Source: Fulvitalea axinellae (GTDB lineage: Bacteria; Bacteroidota; Bacteroidia; Cytophagales; Cyclobacteriaceae). From it: a stretch of 64,000 nucleotides of DNA. The notes under the pieces were generated by a model. That model made no database searches and was not told the origin of the DNA. It saw nothing but the letters and a program-made list of their open reading frames with translations. Positions 24,718 to 34,899 of the stretch are shown one piece after another. The translations under genes and the position numbers were made by a program. Location of the stretch: NCBI RefSeq assembly GCF_036492835.1, contig NZ_AP025314.1:1116001-1180000 (forward strand), written 5' to 3'. The stretch's first letter is position 1. Each line of letters opens with the position of its first letter.

Positions 24718-26367
24718 CTAAGCGTCCACCGTTTCGGCTTCGGGAACCGCTTTTAAGAATACTACCCGCACGGCTTCCATTACCATCACTATCGCCAAAA
24801 TCAACAGTACGGCCGATACGATGCCGATTAGCGTAAAGCCCGATTGCAAAACCAATTGCGTAAGCGCCCAGAGCGTCATGGTAAGCATAAAGAGCAATGG
24901 CCCGGCCACGAACCAAGACGGTTTGCCCGTTTTTCTGAGCCAAACGTAAACCACGAGCAAAGCCAAAGCCGCCAACAATTGGTTTGTGGCGCCGAATACG
25001 GGCCAGATGGCTTTCCATACCGGAATAGGATTGCCGGAGGCGTCTTGCATAGTCATAAACACGAAGGCGATCGGCAAGGCCAAAGTGGCTCCGATTGCGA
25101 CGTATTTTGACAGTCCGCCTTTCAGCCCGAAGAATTCTTCGAATACGTAACGCGCCAAACGCGTGGAGGTGTCCAGCGTAGTCAAAAGGAACGTGGAGAT
25201 AGTCAGCATTCCGAACGATTCGCCCCAAGCGACGGGAAGTCCGACAGTGTTCAGGAAGCGCCCCATGCCGGCGCCGTATACGGCCAACGGCGATTTGGTG
25301 GCTATTTCGCTGCCAGGGCTGAGCATCGCCACCGTAAACAACGCGATTACGGCAAGCGCCCCTTCGATCAGCATCGCTCCGTAGCCTACCGGCCGGGCGT
25401 CGGTTTCTTTATCCAATTGCTTGGATGTTGTGCCCGACGAAACGATAGAATGGAAGCCGGAACAGGCGCCGCACGCGATGGTGATAAACAGGATAGGGAA
25501 AAGCGTGCCGTGGTCTACGGTAGACCAATCGGTAAAGGCGGGATAAGAAAGCTCGAAGCCTCCGAGGAAAAGTCCCACCAAAGCGCCGATCATGGCGGCG
25601 TAGAGCAAAAACGACGACAAGTAATCGCGGGGTTGGAGCAAAACCCAAACCGGCAACACCGACGCAGCTACGCAATAAAGCAGAAGTCCGATGCTCCACC
25701 ACTGCCTCGGGCTGATGCCGGTGGCCTGGGCCAACGCAGACAAATCTGCCGGGATAACGAAGCTTAGGGCGAACAGGCCGAAAAGTATAGGAACGAAAAT
25801 CAGGGAGAGTTTGCCGGAAGGCAATCCTTTTCTGAAAACCAGATAACCAAAAATCAGGGCCAATGCCACGAACATTCCGGAAGCCGAAGCCACCTCGCCT
25901 TTGTTGGCGAAGCTTGTGGCCGTCAAATCCACAAACACTATAAGTATATATACCAAAGCCAGCCAAATAAACACGAGCATCATACGGTAAGCGAACGGCG
26001 ACATATACAGACGGACGATCTCGGCCACCGACTTCGCTTTGTGCCTTACGGAGGCGATAAGGGAAGTGTAGTCATGCACGCCGCCGATAAAAATGGTTCC
26101 CAGAACAATCCAAAGCAAGGCGGGTAGCCAACCGAAGGCCAATCCCGCGATAATAGGCCCCACGATAGGGCCGGCGCCGGCTATAGAGGCGAAGTGGTGT
26201 CCGAGCAAAACGCCCTTTTTGGTGGGTACGCGGTCCACACCGTCATAGTCGCTGTGGCTGGGCGTAGGACACGAGTCGTCAATGCCGAAAGTCTTGTCCA
26301 GAAAACCGCCGTAAAATTTGTAGGCCGCAAAAAATAGCAAAAGGGCCCCTAAGAAAATATAAGCCAT
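24718..26367 (-). CDS. CstA family carbon starvation transporter
   Basis: A 549-residue inner-membrane protein with about 14 or more transmembrane segments. It begins MAYIFLGALLLFFAAYKFYG and carries the family block VLLGHHFASIAGAGPIVGPI (about 54-73) followed by IFIGGVHDYTSL. Family members import peptides or pyruvate when carbon is scarce. It is shorter than E. coli CstA (about 700 residues), as in many Bacteroidota versions. No LytS/LytTR pair adjoins it; the pair in this window lies 37 kb away. Confidence 0.9.
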   Translation of the reverse strand: MAYIFLGALLLFFAAYKFYGGFLDKTFGIDDSCPTPSHSDYDGVDRVPTKKGVLLGHHFASIAGAGPIVGPIIAGLAFGWLPALLWIVLGTIFIGGVHDYTSLIASVRHKAKSVAEIVRLYMSPFAYRMMLVFIWLALVYILIVFVDLTATSFANKGEVASASGMFVALALIFGYLVFRKGLPSGKLSLIFVPILFGLFALSFVIPADLSALAQATGISPRQWWSIGLLLYCVAASVLPVWVLLQPRDYLSSFLLYAAMIGALVGLFLGGFELSYPAFTDWSTVDHGTLFPILFITIACGACSGFHSIVSSGTTSKQLDKETDARPVGYGAMLIEGALAVIALFTVAMLSPGSEIATKSPLAVYGAGMGRFLNTVGLPVAWGESFGMLTISTFLLTTLDTSTRLARYVFEEFFGLKGGLSKYVAIGATLALPIAFVFMTMQDASGNPIPVWKAIWPVFGATNQLLAALALLVVYVWLRKTGKPSWFVAGPLLFMLTMTLWALTQLVLQSGFTLIGIVSAVLLILAIVMVMEAVRVVFLKAVPEAETVDA

Positions 26368-26882
26368 GATATTCTGTTTTGGTCAATGCCGTAAGATGTC
26401 CAATAGCCCTGTGAATACCAATCGGAACGGTAGATTTCAAAACGCCGATAGCGTTGTCGTTAGAAATTTCCGTCTCGTTAAGGCAAACGTTAACCCCTCT
26501 TTGGGGTACTCGATTCGGTGCTTGGGGGGCGGATTTGTTTTTTCCGCTACAAAAGGGGGGCTATTGGTCAGGCGCCAGGACCCATGCGTGAATAATTCGG
26601 TGTAAGAGGCTTAGATTACGTTCGGATTGTGTAAATTAATTATGTCTTTCGGGCCGAGATAAGGCGATGTAGGATATGAACGGACAGTGTTTTCTCTTGC
26701 GTATTTTTTTGAGAGGCATTCCGTTTCTGAGGATTTTTCGGATGGTCTAAGGGGCTTTTGCCGGGACTTTTGTTGGTGTGTGCTGTTGGCGTGCCCGATT
26801 CTTTTGCTTTGAAGAATTATATTTTTCGTCTTGGTTTTAAATTAAGGCGCACCCATTTATACCATACATATAACCATTCAGC
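26368..26882. other. Intergenic region between divergent cstA and beta-helix genes
   Basis: A 515-bp gap that should contain promoters in both directions. The clear structure is an inverted repeat TAACCCC-TCTTT-GGGGTA at 26491-26506. It may be an operator, and its half-site resembles the GGGGTAA repeats upstream of the membrane regulator. No gene is supported. Confidence 0.5.
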
Positions 26883-28775
26883 ATGAGAAGATTTTTACTG
26901 ACAATTTTAGCGCTGACGTTTTTTAGCGCTGGCTATTCGGCCGAGATTAATTTTACCACAGCCACTTTTACCGTGGAGGCGCTCGAAGCGATTCCTTCAG
27001 GCAGTACGGTGCTTTTTGAGCCAGGAGTTTACAAAATGAACGAAGCTCTACGCAACGCGTGGCAAGGAACCAAAAGGCACAGAATTACCTACAAACGAAA
27101 AGGGGACAAAGGCGAGGTGATTTTTGACGCTGGCGAAATGGAAGGCCTTTTGGGTTTGCAGTTTAGATATATGGAAGAGTTGGTGTTCAGGGATTTGGTG
27201 TTCGAGAACATTAAGTTCGGTCTGTACGGATGTAAGAAATCGACCATTGACCGGGTCACCGTAAGGGAAAACAAAGTGACCGCCGACGGAATCGTGGCCT
27301 TGCTCCGTTGCGATCATTGCGTAATCAGCAATTGTGAAATAATCCTCAGCGACAAAGCCGAAAACGGTCGGGGAATAGCCGTGTGGAACGGGGATTATAA
27401 CAAAATACTAAACAACACCATCCGCGGAAGGCTTCGAGGAGCGGTAAAAACCTGGACCAGCCAAAACGGCGACGACCGCAGTATGAACCTGTTGATTCAG
27501 GGCGGACATTATACCCGGGAAACCACGGAAGGCTCCGAAGACCACGGCATCTACACTCACGATTGTACAACAGTGGTGATCGACGGCGTGACTATCAGCG
27601 GATTTTCGGATTCCAGCGCAGGCGGATCTATCAAGTTGAAAAACGATGACAATATAGAAGTGAAAAACTGTGTGTTCAGCACTTCGGGAATTCTTTTGAG
27701 AATAGAAAGCCAAACTTGGTTTCACTTGGAAAACCTCTGGATACACGATAATTTGTTTATCGACGGAAGCGTGGGCTCTTGGACTCCGGATTTGGCGCCA
27801 GAGGGGATTGTGATTGAGAATAACCGCTTCCTGAAAGGCAGTGTGGGGATCGCCCGAAACGCAACGGCCGAGAATTTTAACAAATACAGCGCACTGGCAA
27901 AGAAAAACGGCGGTATATATCGCAATGAGATAGCGAAGGCGATCAGCGCCCCCGAGGGAACGAATGTTTGTGGGAACTTTATGCGGACAACAGCCGTGGA
28001 CGATGATGCTCCGCTGACCAATATCGCTTTGGGAAAACCGGCGAGACAGTCCAACGACTTAACCGAGCAGAGCGTAGCCGGATTGGCCGTGGACGGCAAT
28101 ACCGAAGCGGGACAAGAAGCCAATTTGGCGAGAACCCATCCCGGAGAGAAACGCTATTGGCAGGTGAACCTTGGCGGCGTGGCGGAGATCCACAGCATTA
28201 AGATTTGGGCAGGCACCGAAGACCTCAATAATTTTGACGTTTTGGTGTCGAGAGATTTTATGGGACCGAAAGGAAACGGCAAAGATTACGGCAAAGAGGC
28301 CTGCGTGGTGAAGCGTTTTAAGGCGGGTACGGTAGGGGAAATGTACGAGCTTGAGTTCGAAAGTCCGGTGTTCGGGAAATATGTGCGCATTGCGCGTAGG
28401 GGCGAGGATGATGCGCTGGATTTGGCCGAAGTGGAAGTGATGGGTAAGATGCTGACCGAGGAAGATCCTTCGAGCGATCCGGCGCATGTGCCAGAACAAG
28501 CTCCGGAACCGGAGGAGCCTGAAACGTTAGCGATCACAGACCCGAATGAGATAAGCATAAGTCCTAATCCGGTTGCGGATCGTTTACATGTCGTGGCGAA
28601 ATCGGAGATAAAGCGAGTGGAGCTGATCAATTTATCGGGTAAGGTGATTAATGTGTTTGAAGCCCCGGGGAGGGAGGTGGAATTGTACCTGAAGGGTTTA
28701 GGCAAAGGGTTGTACTTTGTCCTAGTTAGTACTCATGATGGGAATGTTATTCGTAACAGGTTAGTTAAGCGGTGA
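26883..28775 (+). CDS. Secreted right-handed beta-helix protein with discoidin-like domain and T9SS tail
   Basis: 630 residues. A signal peptide covers 1-19. A parallel beta-helix follows (about 25-360), with rungs such as LVFRDLVFENIKFGLYGC, VISNCEIIL and VVIDGVTISGF. An F5/8 type C-like carbohydrate-binding domain spans about 380-530 (NIALGKPARQSND, VNLGGVAEIHSIKIWAG, GKYVRIAR). A Pro/Glu linker leads to a type IX secretion sorting domain (about 550-630, SISPNPVADRLHVVA to NRLVKR). The fold is that of polysaccharide lyases and some glycosidases, but the catalytic residues of PL6 are not recognisable, so the activity is open. It lies 626 bp upstream of the first GH85 locus and may belong to it. 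Confidence 0.83.
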   Translation: MRRFLLTILALTFFSAGYSAEINFTTATFTVEALEAIPSGSTVLFEPGVYKMNEALRNAWQGTKRHRITYKRKGDKGEVIFDAGEMEGLLGLQFRYMEELVFRDLVFENIKFGLYGCKKSTIDRVTVRENKVTADGIVALLRCDHCVISNCEIILSDKAENGRGIAVWNGDYNKILNNTIRGRLRGAVKTWTSQNGDDRSMNLLIQGGHYTRETTEGSEDHGIYTHDCTTVVIDGVTISGFSDSSAGGSIKLKNDDNIEVKNCVFSTSGILLRIESQTWFHLENLWIHDNLFIDGSVGSWTPDLAPEGIVIENNRFLKGSVGIARNATAENFNKYSALAKKNGGIYRNEIAKAISAPEGTNVCGNFMRTTAVDDDAPLTNIALGKPARQSNDLTEQSVAGLAVDGNTEAGQEANLARTHPGEKRYWQVNLGGVAEIHSIKIWAGTEDLNNFDVLVSRDFMGPKGNGKDYGKEACVVKRFKAGTVGEMYELEFESPVFGKYVRIARRGEDDALDLAEVEVMGKMLTEEDPSSDPAHVPEQAPEPEEPETLAITDPNEISISPNPVADRLHVVAKSEIKRVELINLSGKVINVFEAPGREVELYLKGLGKGLYFVLVSTHDGNVIRNRLVKR

Positions 28776-29401
28776 TTTGTTTGATCTTTCCTTGAAAGAA
28801 ACTCTTGAGTTCGAAGTGTAATTTGTTTGCACTAAAACAGCTTGGTAGATTTTTCGCCAGGCTGTTTTGTTTTAACATACCCGTTATCCGCGTTTTTGCA
28901 AAGAGGGACTTAAATACCCTCTCATTAGCTTAATCAGCAAAAAAGATTTGGTATGTTGCTTTTAACCTTCGAACTTAACGGTACTTCCGTGTGGTTTATA
29001 TTTGGCTTAGGCGCTTTCGATATTCATTTTTTGTCATGCACTGAAGACCATTTTTATAAAGGGAAAATAAGGACCCGAGTGTTTATCATGAATAAGTTTA
29101 AAATTTAAAACAGTCATTTTATATGTGTTCTTGTTTTCATTTTGTTAAATGAATTGTCTTGATGAGTGAGATAAACCAGCCTTATAGAGGTTTCAATTGA
29201 ATTTTTTTCAAGAATAAAGGGTGAATCATTCTAGAAAAGCGAGATTATGCTACTCTGGTATAGGCCGAATGAATGCGTATGATGACTTTTATTTTAATAC
29301 ACCGTTGGCTAAATTGCTTTGCGGGCCATGACAGGGAGAAGAGCGTTATGTGAGTTTTTTGAAAGGCCGTTATGTGTTTTTTGTGTTTGTGAAGCAAGTC
29401 T
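28776..29401. other. Intergenic region before the first sigma-factor operon
   Basis: A 626-bp AT-rich gap. It holds a terminator near its start and, close to the end, a weak promoter-like pair: TTG at 29359-29361, 20 bases, then TGTGTTTG at 29382-29389. No gene is supported. Confidence 0.5.
28834..28875 (+). terminator. Terminator after the beta-helix gene
   Basis: A 12-bp stem with one G-T pair (AAAACAGCTTGG at 28834-28845 and CCAGGCTGTTTT at 28857-28868) followed by a T-rich run. Confidence 0.8.
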
Positions 29402-29977
29402 ATGTATAACGATGATTATTACCTCCATCAACTGAAGAAAGGGAGCCTGTCAGCGTTGGACGTGTTGTTCAGGCGATATAGGGATGATTTGCTTCGTTTT
29501 GCCTTTTATTTGGCGAAAGACCCGGAAATGGCTGAGGATATAGTTCAGGACGTGTTTGTCAATTTATGGGAAAACAGGCGTAATTTGGCTAGCCGGAAAA
29601 GCTTGAAGCCCTACCTGATCCGGATTGTATCTAACGGATATATGGATTTGTGCCGTAAGGGCAAAATCAGGGAAAAGTTTTGTACGCATTACCGTCAGAA
29701 TTTTGACGGAGTGTCGTACGAAAATACGGAATCCAAAGTCAGGTTCAACGAGCTGAACACACAAGTACAGTCGGTGCTGGAAGAGCTGTCTCCGCAACAG
29801 CGGAAAGTGTTCGTAAAGATTAAATTGGAAGGCATGCGCCATAGGGAAGTGGCGGAGGAGATGGGAGTTTCGATCAAGACAGTAGAGGGACACTTGACCC
29901 TTGCGCAACGAAAAATGCGGTCCGAACTCAAAGATTACGCTTTAAAATTAGCGATGTCTATGTTGTTGATTTCCTAG
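29402..29977 (+). CDS. ECF sigma-70 factor of the first GH85 locus
   Basis: 191 residues. Region 2 is visible around 20-85 (LFRRYRDDLLRFAFYLAKD, AEDIVQDVFVNLWENR). Region 4 lies around 125-180 (LSPQQRKVFVKIKLEGMRHREVAEEMGVSIKTVEGHL). It directs RNA polymerase to genes controlled by the FecR protein encoded 98 bp downstream. The order sigma, FecR, SusC, SusD is the standard trans-envelope signalling arrangement of Bacteroidota: SusC occupancy is passed through its STN domain to FecR, which then frees the sigma factor. Its most likely target is the SusC gene at 31446. Confidence 0.92.
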   Translation: MYNDDYYLHQLKKGSLSALDVLFRRYRDDLLRFAFYLAKDPEMAEDIVQDVFVNLWENRRNLASRKSLKPYLIRIVSNGYMDLCRKGKIREKFCTHYRQNFDGVSYENTESKVRFNELNTQVQSVLEELSPQQRKVFVKIKLEGMRHREVAEEMGVSIKTVEGHLTLAQRKMRSELKDYALKLAMSMLLIS

Positions 29978-30075
29978 TGGTTATCGTTGTTTGTGCGCTC
30001 GTTGTAAATATTTTTTTAATTTTTTTCAAAGAACCCCAAGGGTAAAAAGCCCCGAAACCGTATGGTGTTCTGAAA

Positions 30076-31248
30076 ATGAGTCGGATTTATATGGAACATG
30101 CGATAAAACTTTTGGCTGAGAGTTATCTGGAAGGTGAAAATCTTTCTCCCTCGGATTTGCAAAAGTTGCATGGCTGGATTAACGCTAACGAAGAAAACGA
30201 GGCTCTTTTCGCTGAAATGGTGAGTGCCAGGTCGGAGAAAATGGAAAAACCGTTTCCGGCGCTTTCGGAAGAGGCTTCCATACGGGCGGTTCACGACCAG
30301 ATAGGACAGTTGAAATCGAGGAGAATCCAGATGTGGTGGGATGTAGGCGTGGCCGCGGCAATCGCCGTCTTATTTGTGTTTATATTGAACGGTGGACCCG
30401 CTGGTGGGCCGTCGCAACGTATAGCTATGACTGATGAAGAGGAAGTTGTCAAACTTACTTTGTCTGATGGTACGGTGATGCTGTTGGAAGAGGAAAGTGA
30501 CAGCTTGGGACAGTCCGAAGGTAACGGTTTTGTAAGGACAAGAGAGAAGAGCGGACTGGCCTATCAGAAGAAGGGATTCCAAAGTATAAAGGAAAAATAT
30601 AATACGGTTAAAGTGCCTTCCGGTAAGCGTTTTTCTATCACGCTTTCGGATGGAACAATTGTAACATTGAATTCCGAGACGGAATTGCGTTACCCTGTGG
30701 TGTTCAAGGGAATGGAGCGGAATATAGAACTTTTGAGTGGAGAGATCTATTGTGATGTGGCTAAAAATAAAGATAAACCGTTTTATGTAAATTCGGATAG
30801 GTTAAGGCTTCGGGTGTTGGGGACAAGCTTTAATTTTAGCGCTTACAAAAATGAAAATAGGAATAGGACCGTGCTGGTCGAAGGACGTGTAGCCATAATG
30901 CCCAGAAGTAAGTTTTTTGATTTGAAAAAAGCTGTGGCACTCGAGCCCGGACAATCGATGGTATATGATAAAACTACCAAAAAGGTGGTCATGGAGACGG
31001 TGGATGTCGGGGTGTATACATCATGGAAGGACGGGAAACTAATATTCCAAGATGTGCCTTTGGTGGAGATACTCCCCAGGCTTAGCCGTTGGTATGGCAG
31101 GCCAATAGAGGACCGTACCGGGCGAATTTCCAGTCAGGGTTATAGCGGTATTTTGGACAAAGAAAGTTTTGATGAGGCTATTTTGGGCTTGTCAAAGCTA
31201 TGCAGTTTCCAGTATCGTTATGATGGTGAAAAAGTAATTGTTGAATAA
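30076..31248 (+). CDS. FecR family anti-sigma factor of the first GH85 locus
   Basis: 390 residues. An N-terminal cytoplasmic sigma-binding region (1-85) is followed by one transmembrane helix (about 93-110, VGVAAAIAVLFVFIL). The periplasmic FecR domain (about 175-290) contains VKVPSGKRFSITLSDGTIV and LRVLGTSFNFSAY. The C-terminal DUF4974-type domain (about 320-390, FQDVPLVEILPRLSRWYG) is thought to contact the receptor STN domain. A stretch of about 65 residues between the helix and the FecR domain is unusual and not seen in the second copy in the same form. It lies between its sigma factor and SusC genes. Confidence 0.9.
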   Translation: MSRIYMEHAIKLLAESYLEGENLSPSDLQKLHGWINANEENEALFAEMVSARSEKMEKPFPALSEEASIRAVHDQIGQLKSRRIQMWWDVGVAAAIAVLFVFILNGGPAGGPSQRIAMTDEEEVVKLTLSDGTVMLLEEESDSLGQSEGNGFVRTREKSGLAYQKKGFQSIKEKYNTVKVPSGKRFSITLSDGTIVTLNSETELRYPVVFKGMERNIELLSGEIYCDVAKNKDKPFYVNSDRLRLRVLGTSFNFSAYKNENRNRTVLVEGRVAIMPRSKFFDLKKAVALEPGQSMVYDKTTKKVVMETVDVGVYTSWKDGKLIFQDVPLVEILPRLSRWYGRPIEDRTGRISSQGYSGILDKESFDEAILGLSKLCSFQYRYDGEKVIVE

Positions 31249-31445
31249 CAGGGTCGAAGACGGCATGTCTTTTTATAAAGGGAAATCGAGGATTTAGATG
31301 TGAGTATTGCGGTAGAAAAACTAAACGGAAAGGGGGAATATGGATTAGAAGAACCTACAATAAAAAGTGAAGAACGGAAGACGGTTTAGCGGACCGCCTC
31401 CCGAACATTTTTCTTATCAACTCAAATTTTTAATACTTCAAAGAT

Positions 31446-34400
31446 ATGAATCTTTTTTATAAAATTACCTTCGCCCTACGGCGGAAGGCTGGAATTATAT
31501 TGCCTTTGGTAATCTTGTGTGCGTCGGTGGTTAATGCCACTGCGGACAACGTTGTGCGATTAGAATTCAAAAACGCCAAGCTTGAGATGATCTTGGCGGA
31601 AATAGGAAAACAGACGAGCAAGAAGATTTTTTTCAAAAACGGTGATCTGGATCCCTATGAGGAAGTGACGATCAAAGGGGATTATGGTTTGGATGAAGCT
31701 TTGCGCCAAGCGCTAAAGACTTCGGACTTGGAGTTTGAAGTCCTCAACAGCATGATTGTTATTAAGCGGAAAGAGGCTGTTCCCGAAAAAACTATTGTCC
31801 CAATTCCGGTCCAAGACGAAAAAAATACGATTACAGGGCGCGTGGTTTCGGATACTGACGAGGGATTGCCCGGTGTAAACGTCTTTATCAAAGGCACCAG
31901 TCAAGGCACGGCAACTGATCTTGAGGGAAACTTTACGATCAAAGCGCCTAAAAGCGCCATTCTGGTTTTCCAATCTATAGGGTTTAAGCCTTTTGAGGTG
32001 CTTGTGGGCAACCAGAGCCGGATAGATGTCAAGTTAGTCCCGGATACCCAACAACTCAACGAAGTGGTGGTAACGGCATTCGGTTTGGAAAGGGAAACAA
32101 AATCGTTGGGTTATTCCGTTCAGGAGATCAAGGCCGAAGGCATGGCCGAAGTGAGGTCTGAGAACATGATGAACTCCCTTTCGGGTAAAGTGGCCGGTCT
32201 GAATATCGGAGAGACTTCGGGAGATATAGGCGGAGGCGTGCGCGTGAATATTCGCGGTAATACTTCCCTACAGGGAAAGAATTCGCCACTATGGATCATC
32301 GACGGCGTACCGGTAAATGCTTCGGGGTCGGACCAAGACAAGATGGGGTCCAACGTATGGGGTAACAATGAGGGGGCAAATGCGCTTATTGACCTTAACC
32401 CGGACGATATCGAGAATATCTCAGTGCTGAAAGGGCCAAACGCGGCGGCGCTTTACGGTGCTCGCGGAGCGAACGGCGTGATCCTCGTGACTACTAAAGG
32501 GGCCAAAGCCACGGACGGCATGAAGATCGAGTACAACGCCAATATGCAGTTTGTGGATCCGTATGAGTTTTTCGATTTCCAGAATACTTACGGCCAAGGC
32601 AGTGCTGGCAATTACAGCGAGCTTAGCCTTACGAGCTGGGGCCCGAAAATGGAAGGCCAGATGGTGGAGAGTTGGAGAGATCCCGGAGTGATGATTCCGC
32701 TTTCGCCTCATAACCAGGCCGAGGATTTCTACGAAATCGGTCATTCGTTCACCAACTCGTTGGTATTGAGTTCCGGTAACGAGAAAAACAGCGTTCGTAT
32801 ATCGGTGATGGATTCTGACAACGAAGGCGTGACGCCTGAATATCGCTTGCACAAGAACAGCGTCAATCTGAACTTCAAGCAGACCAGAGGGAAGCTGAAC
32901 CTTTCCTATAAGGCGTCTTACATGCGCTTCAAAACCCAGAATAAAAGAGGTACTGGCTTTAGTGGTGACATGATGTCATTTATCGGTATGCCGAGGAGTA
33001 TCCGCACGGAGGACCTTGAGCGTAGCGAGGACGAAAACGGTTACCGGATGTACATAAACCCGTACCACGGTGCCAATGACCCGTATTTCAGAACAAGCAA
33101 AGGCAGTTCTGTGAGAAACCGCTTCCTCGGTTTGGTGAATGCCGACTACAAGTTTAATGACTGGCTTACGGCGAGGGTGCGCGTCAGTACGGATATGAGC
33201 CATACGTCCGGGGAAAACCGTTCGCGCCCGGTAAACGCCGACCAGTATAAATATATGAAATTCGGTAGCAGAAACAGGTCGTCCAAAAAATCTAATATCT
33301 ACAATGCAGATGCCCTGATTACCGCAAAGAAGGATATCAGTGAGTTTCAGTTGAGCGCCAGTCTTGGCTCTTCTATTTTCCATCAGACTTGGGATGAGTT
33401 CAATGCGAGAGAAACGCATATGATGGAGGCCGAGCGCCGGGTATTGGGCCTGGGCGAAACGGCTTCGGTTGGCGAAAAAGCTTCTGCGAAAGAGATTCAG
33501 TCGCTTTTCGCCTTCGGGCAGGTTGGCTATCGCAACTATCTTTTCTTGGACTTGACAGCCAGAAATGATTGGTCTTCGGCTTTGCCAAACGCTTATGACG
33601 AGGGATACTTCTACTGGTCGGCAAGCTCGAGTCTTTCGGTAAGCGACTTTTTGGAAGATATAGGAACTGATCTGCCTACATGGCTTACATATGCCAAGTT
33701 ACGGGCTTCTTATGCCACCACCGGTAACGACACTGGAGCCGGAGGTACTCGTGCGGATTCGCCACACACCGGATTTCAGGTGAAGCAGAAAGGGATGAAG
33801 ATGGTGAAAGGAATGTACACTACAGACAAAAGCATTCCTATCGATCCCGAGCGTACCGTGTCAAAAGAGGTTGGCTTTGATTTGAGAATGTTCGAAAACC
33901 GTTTGGGCTTGGACTTCACGTGGTATTCGAAATCCACCGATAACCAGATCGGTTATTCGCCTAGAGGAATGACCTCGGGTTACACGCGGCAATTGGTTAA
34001 CGGTAGTGAAGTTCGTAACCGTGGTATCGAAATCAGCTTACAAACTCGCCCTGTAGTGATCAATGACTTCACTTGGGATTTGGATTTAAATTTTTCCAAA
34101 AACCGCAACGAGATCGTCAACTTCAAGGGAATGGACTCGCAAAACGGTTTTAAAAAGATTTGGGGCCATGATAACCTAAGGATCTACGCTGTCGAAGGCG
34201 GTGATTTGGGCGAACTGTATGGGCGAACTTTCAAGTATAATGACGACGGTTTATTGATCGTGGACAACAAAGGCCTGCCCAAAACCAACGGTCAGCTAGA
34301 CCCCCAAAAAGAGGGCGCCACGCATTTTGGCAGTATCAATCCGGACTGGATCGGTTCTGTGTCGAACAGGTTCTCCTATAAGGGATTTTATTTGAACGCT

Positions 34401-34889
34401 TTGGTCAATATCAAGAGTGGCGGGCTTGTTTATTCTTATACCGAGTCCCATGCCGCCCGCGACGGTGTCAGCAAACTCACGTTGTCTGGCCGTGAGGAGA
34501 AGTTTTTGGTTAACGGTGTAGTGGAAGTAAAAGACGCCGACGGGAACAAAAGTTACGAACCCAATACGGTCAAAGTCAGTGCGCAGGAATATTGGTCGCG
34601 CGTAGCGAATAACGGACGTAAAGCCGTGGTGGATCCTTTCCTGCATGACGGTTCTTACGTTCAGCTTAAGGAATTGGCGTTGGGGTATAATTTCCCGAAA
34701 AAAATCTTGGGCAAGACACCGTTCGAAGCTTTGAGACTGTCGTTTGTGGCCACCAATGTGGGATTCTTCTCCAAAGACGCCCCCGGAAATCCGTTCGGTT
34801 TTTCAAGCTCCCTGGTAGGGCAGGCTATAGAGGTGGCGGGCATGCCGATGACCCGTACGTACGGATTTAACCTTAACGTGAAATTTTAA
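31446..34889 (+). CDS. SusC/RagA family TonB-linked outer membrane receptor of the first GH85 locus
   Basis: 1147 residues. A signal peptide (about 1-33) is followed by an STN domain (about 36-105, LEFKNAKLEMILAEIGKQTSKKIFF), a carboxypeptidase-regulatory-like domain (about 125-200, ITGRVVSDTDEGLPGVNVFIKG), a plug (about 210-340, with NSLSGKVAGLNIG and SPLWIIDGVPVN), and a 22-strand barrel. It imports glycan captured by the SusD lipoprotein in a TonB-dependent way. The STN domain marks it as a signalling receptor, consistent with the sigma/FecR pair upstream. The SusD gene starts 10 bp downstream, so the two are co-transcribed. Confidence 0.95.
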   Translation: MNLFYKITFALRRKAGIILPLVILCASVVNATADNVVRLEFKNAKLEMILAEIGKQTSKKIFFKNGDLDPYEEVTIKGDYGLDEALRQALKTSDLEFEVLNSMIVIKRKEAVPEKTIVPIPVQDEKNTITGRVVSDTDEGLPGVNVFIKGTSQGTATDLEGNFTIKAPKSAILVFQSIGFKPFEVLVGNQSRIDVKLVPDTQQLNEVVVTAFGLERETKSLGYSVQEIKAEGMAEVRSENMMNSLSGKVAGLNIGETSGDIGGGVRVNIRGNTSLQGKNSPLWIIDGVPVNASGSDQDKMGSNVWGNNEGANALIDLNPDDIENISVLKGPNAAALYGARGANGVILVTTKGAKATDGMKIEYNANMQFVDPYEFFDFQNTYGQGSAGNYSELSLTSWGPKMEGQMVESWRDPGVMIPLSPHNQAEDFYEIGHSFTNSLVLSSGNEKNSVRISVMDSDNEGVTPEYRLHKNSVNLNFKQTRGKLNLSYKASYMRFKTQNKRGTGFSGDMMSFIGMPRSIRTEDLERSEDENGYRMYINPYHGANDPYFRTSKGSSVRNRFLGLVNADYKFNDWLTARVRVSTDMSHTSGENRSRPVNADQYKYMKFGSRNRSSKKSNIYNADALITAKKDISEFQLSASLGSSIFHQTWDEFNARETHMMEAERRVLGLGETASVGEKASAKEIQSLFAFGQVGYRNYLFLDLTARNDWSSALPNAYDEGYFYWSASSSLSVSDFLEDIGTDLPTWLTYAKLRASYATTGNDTGAGGTRADSPHTGFQVKQKGMKMVKGMYTTDKSIPIDPERTVSKEVGFDLRMFENRLGLDFTWYSKSTDNQIGYSPRGMTSGYTRQLVNGSEVRNRGIEISLQTRPVVINDFTWDLDLNFSKNRNEIVNFKGMDSQNGFKKIWGHDNLRIYAVEGGDLGELYGRTFKYNDDGLLIVDNKGLPKTNGQLDPQKEGATHFGSINPDWIGSVSNRFSYKGFYLNALVNIKSGGLVYSYTESHAARDGVSKLTLSGREEKFLVNGVVEVKDADGNKSYEPNTVKVSAQEYWSRVANNGRKAVVDPFLHDGSYVQLKELALGYNFPKKILGKTPFEALRLSFVATNVGFFSKDAPGNPFGFSSSLVGQAIEVAGMPMTRTYGFNLNVKF

Positions 34890-34899
34890 AGACTGACCG

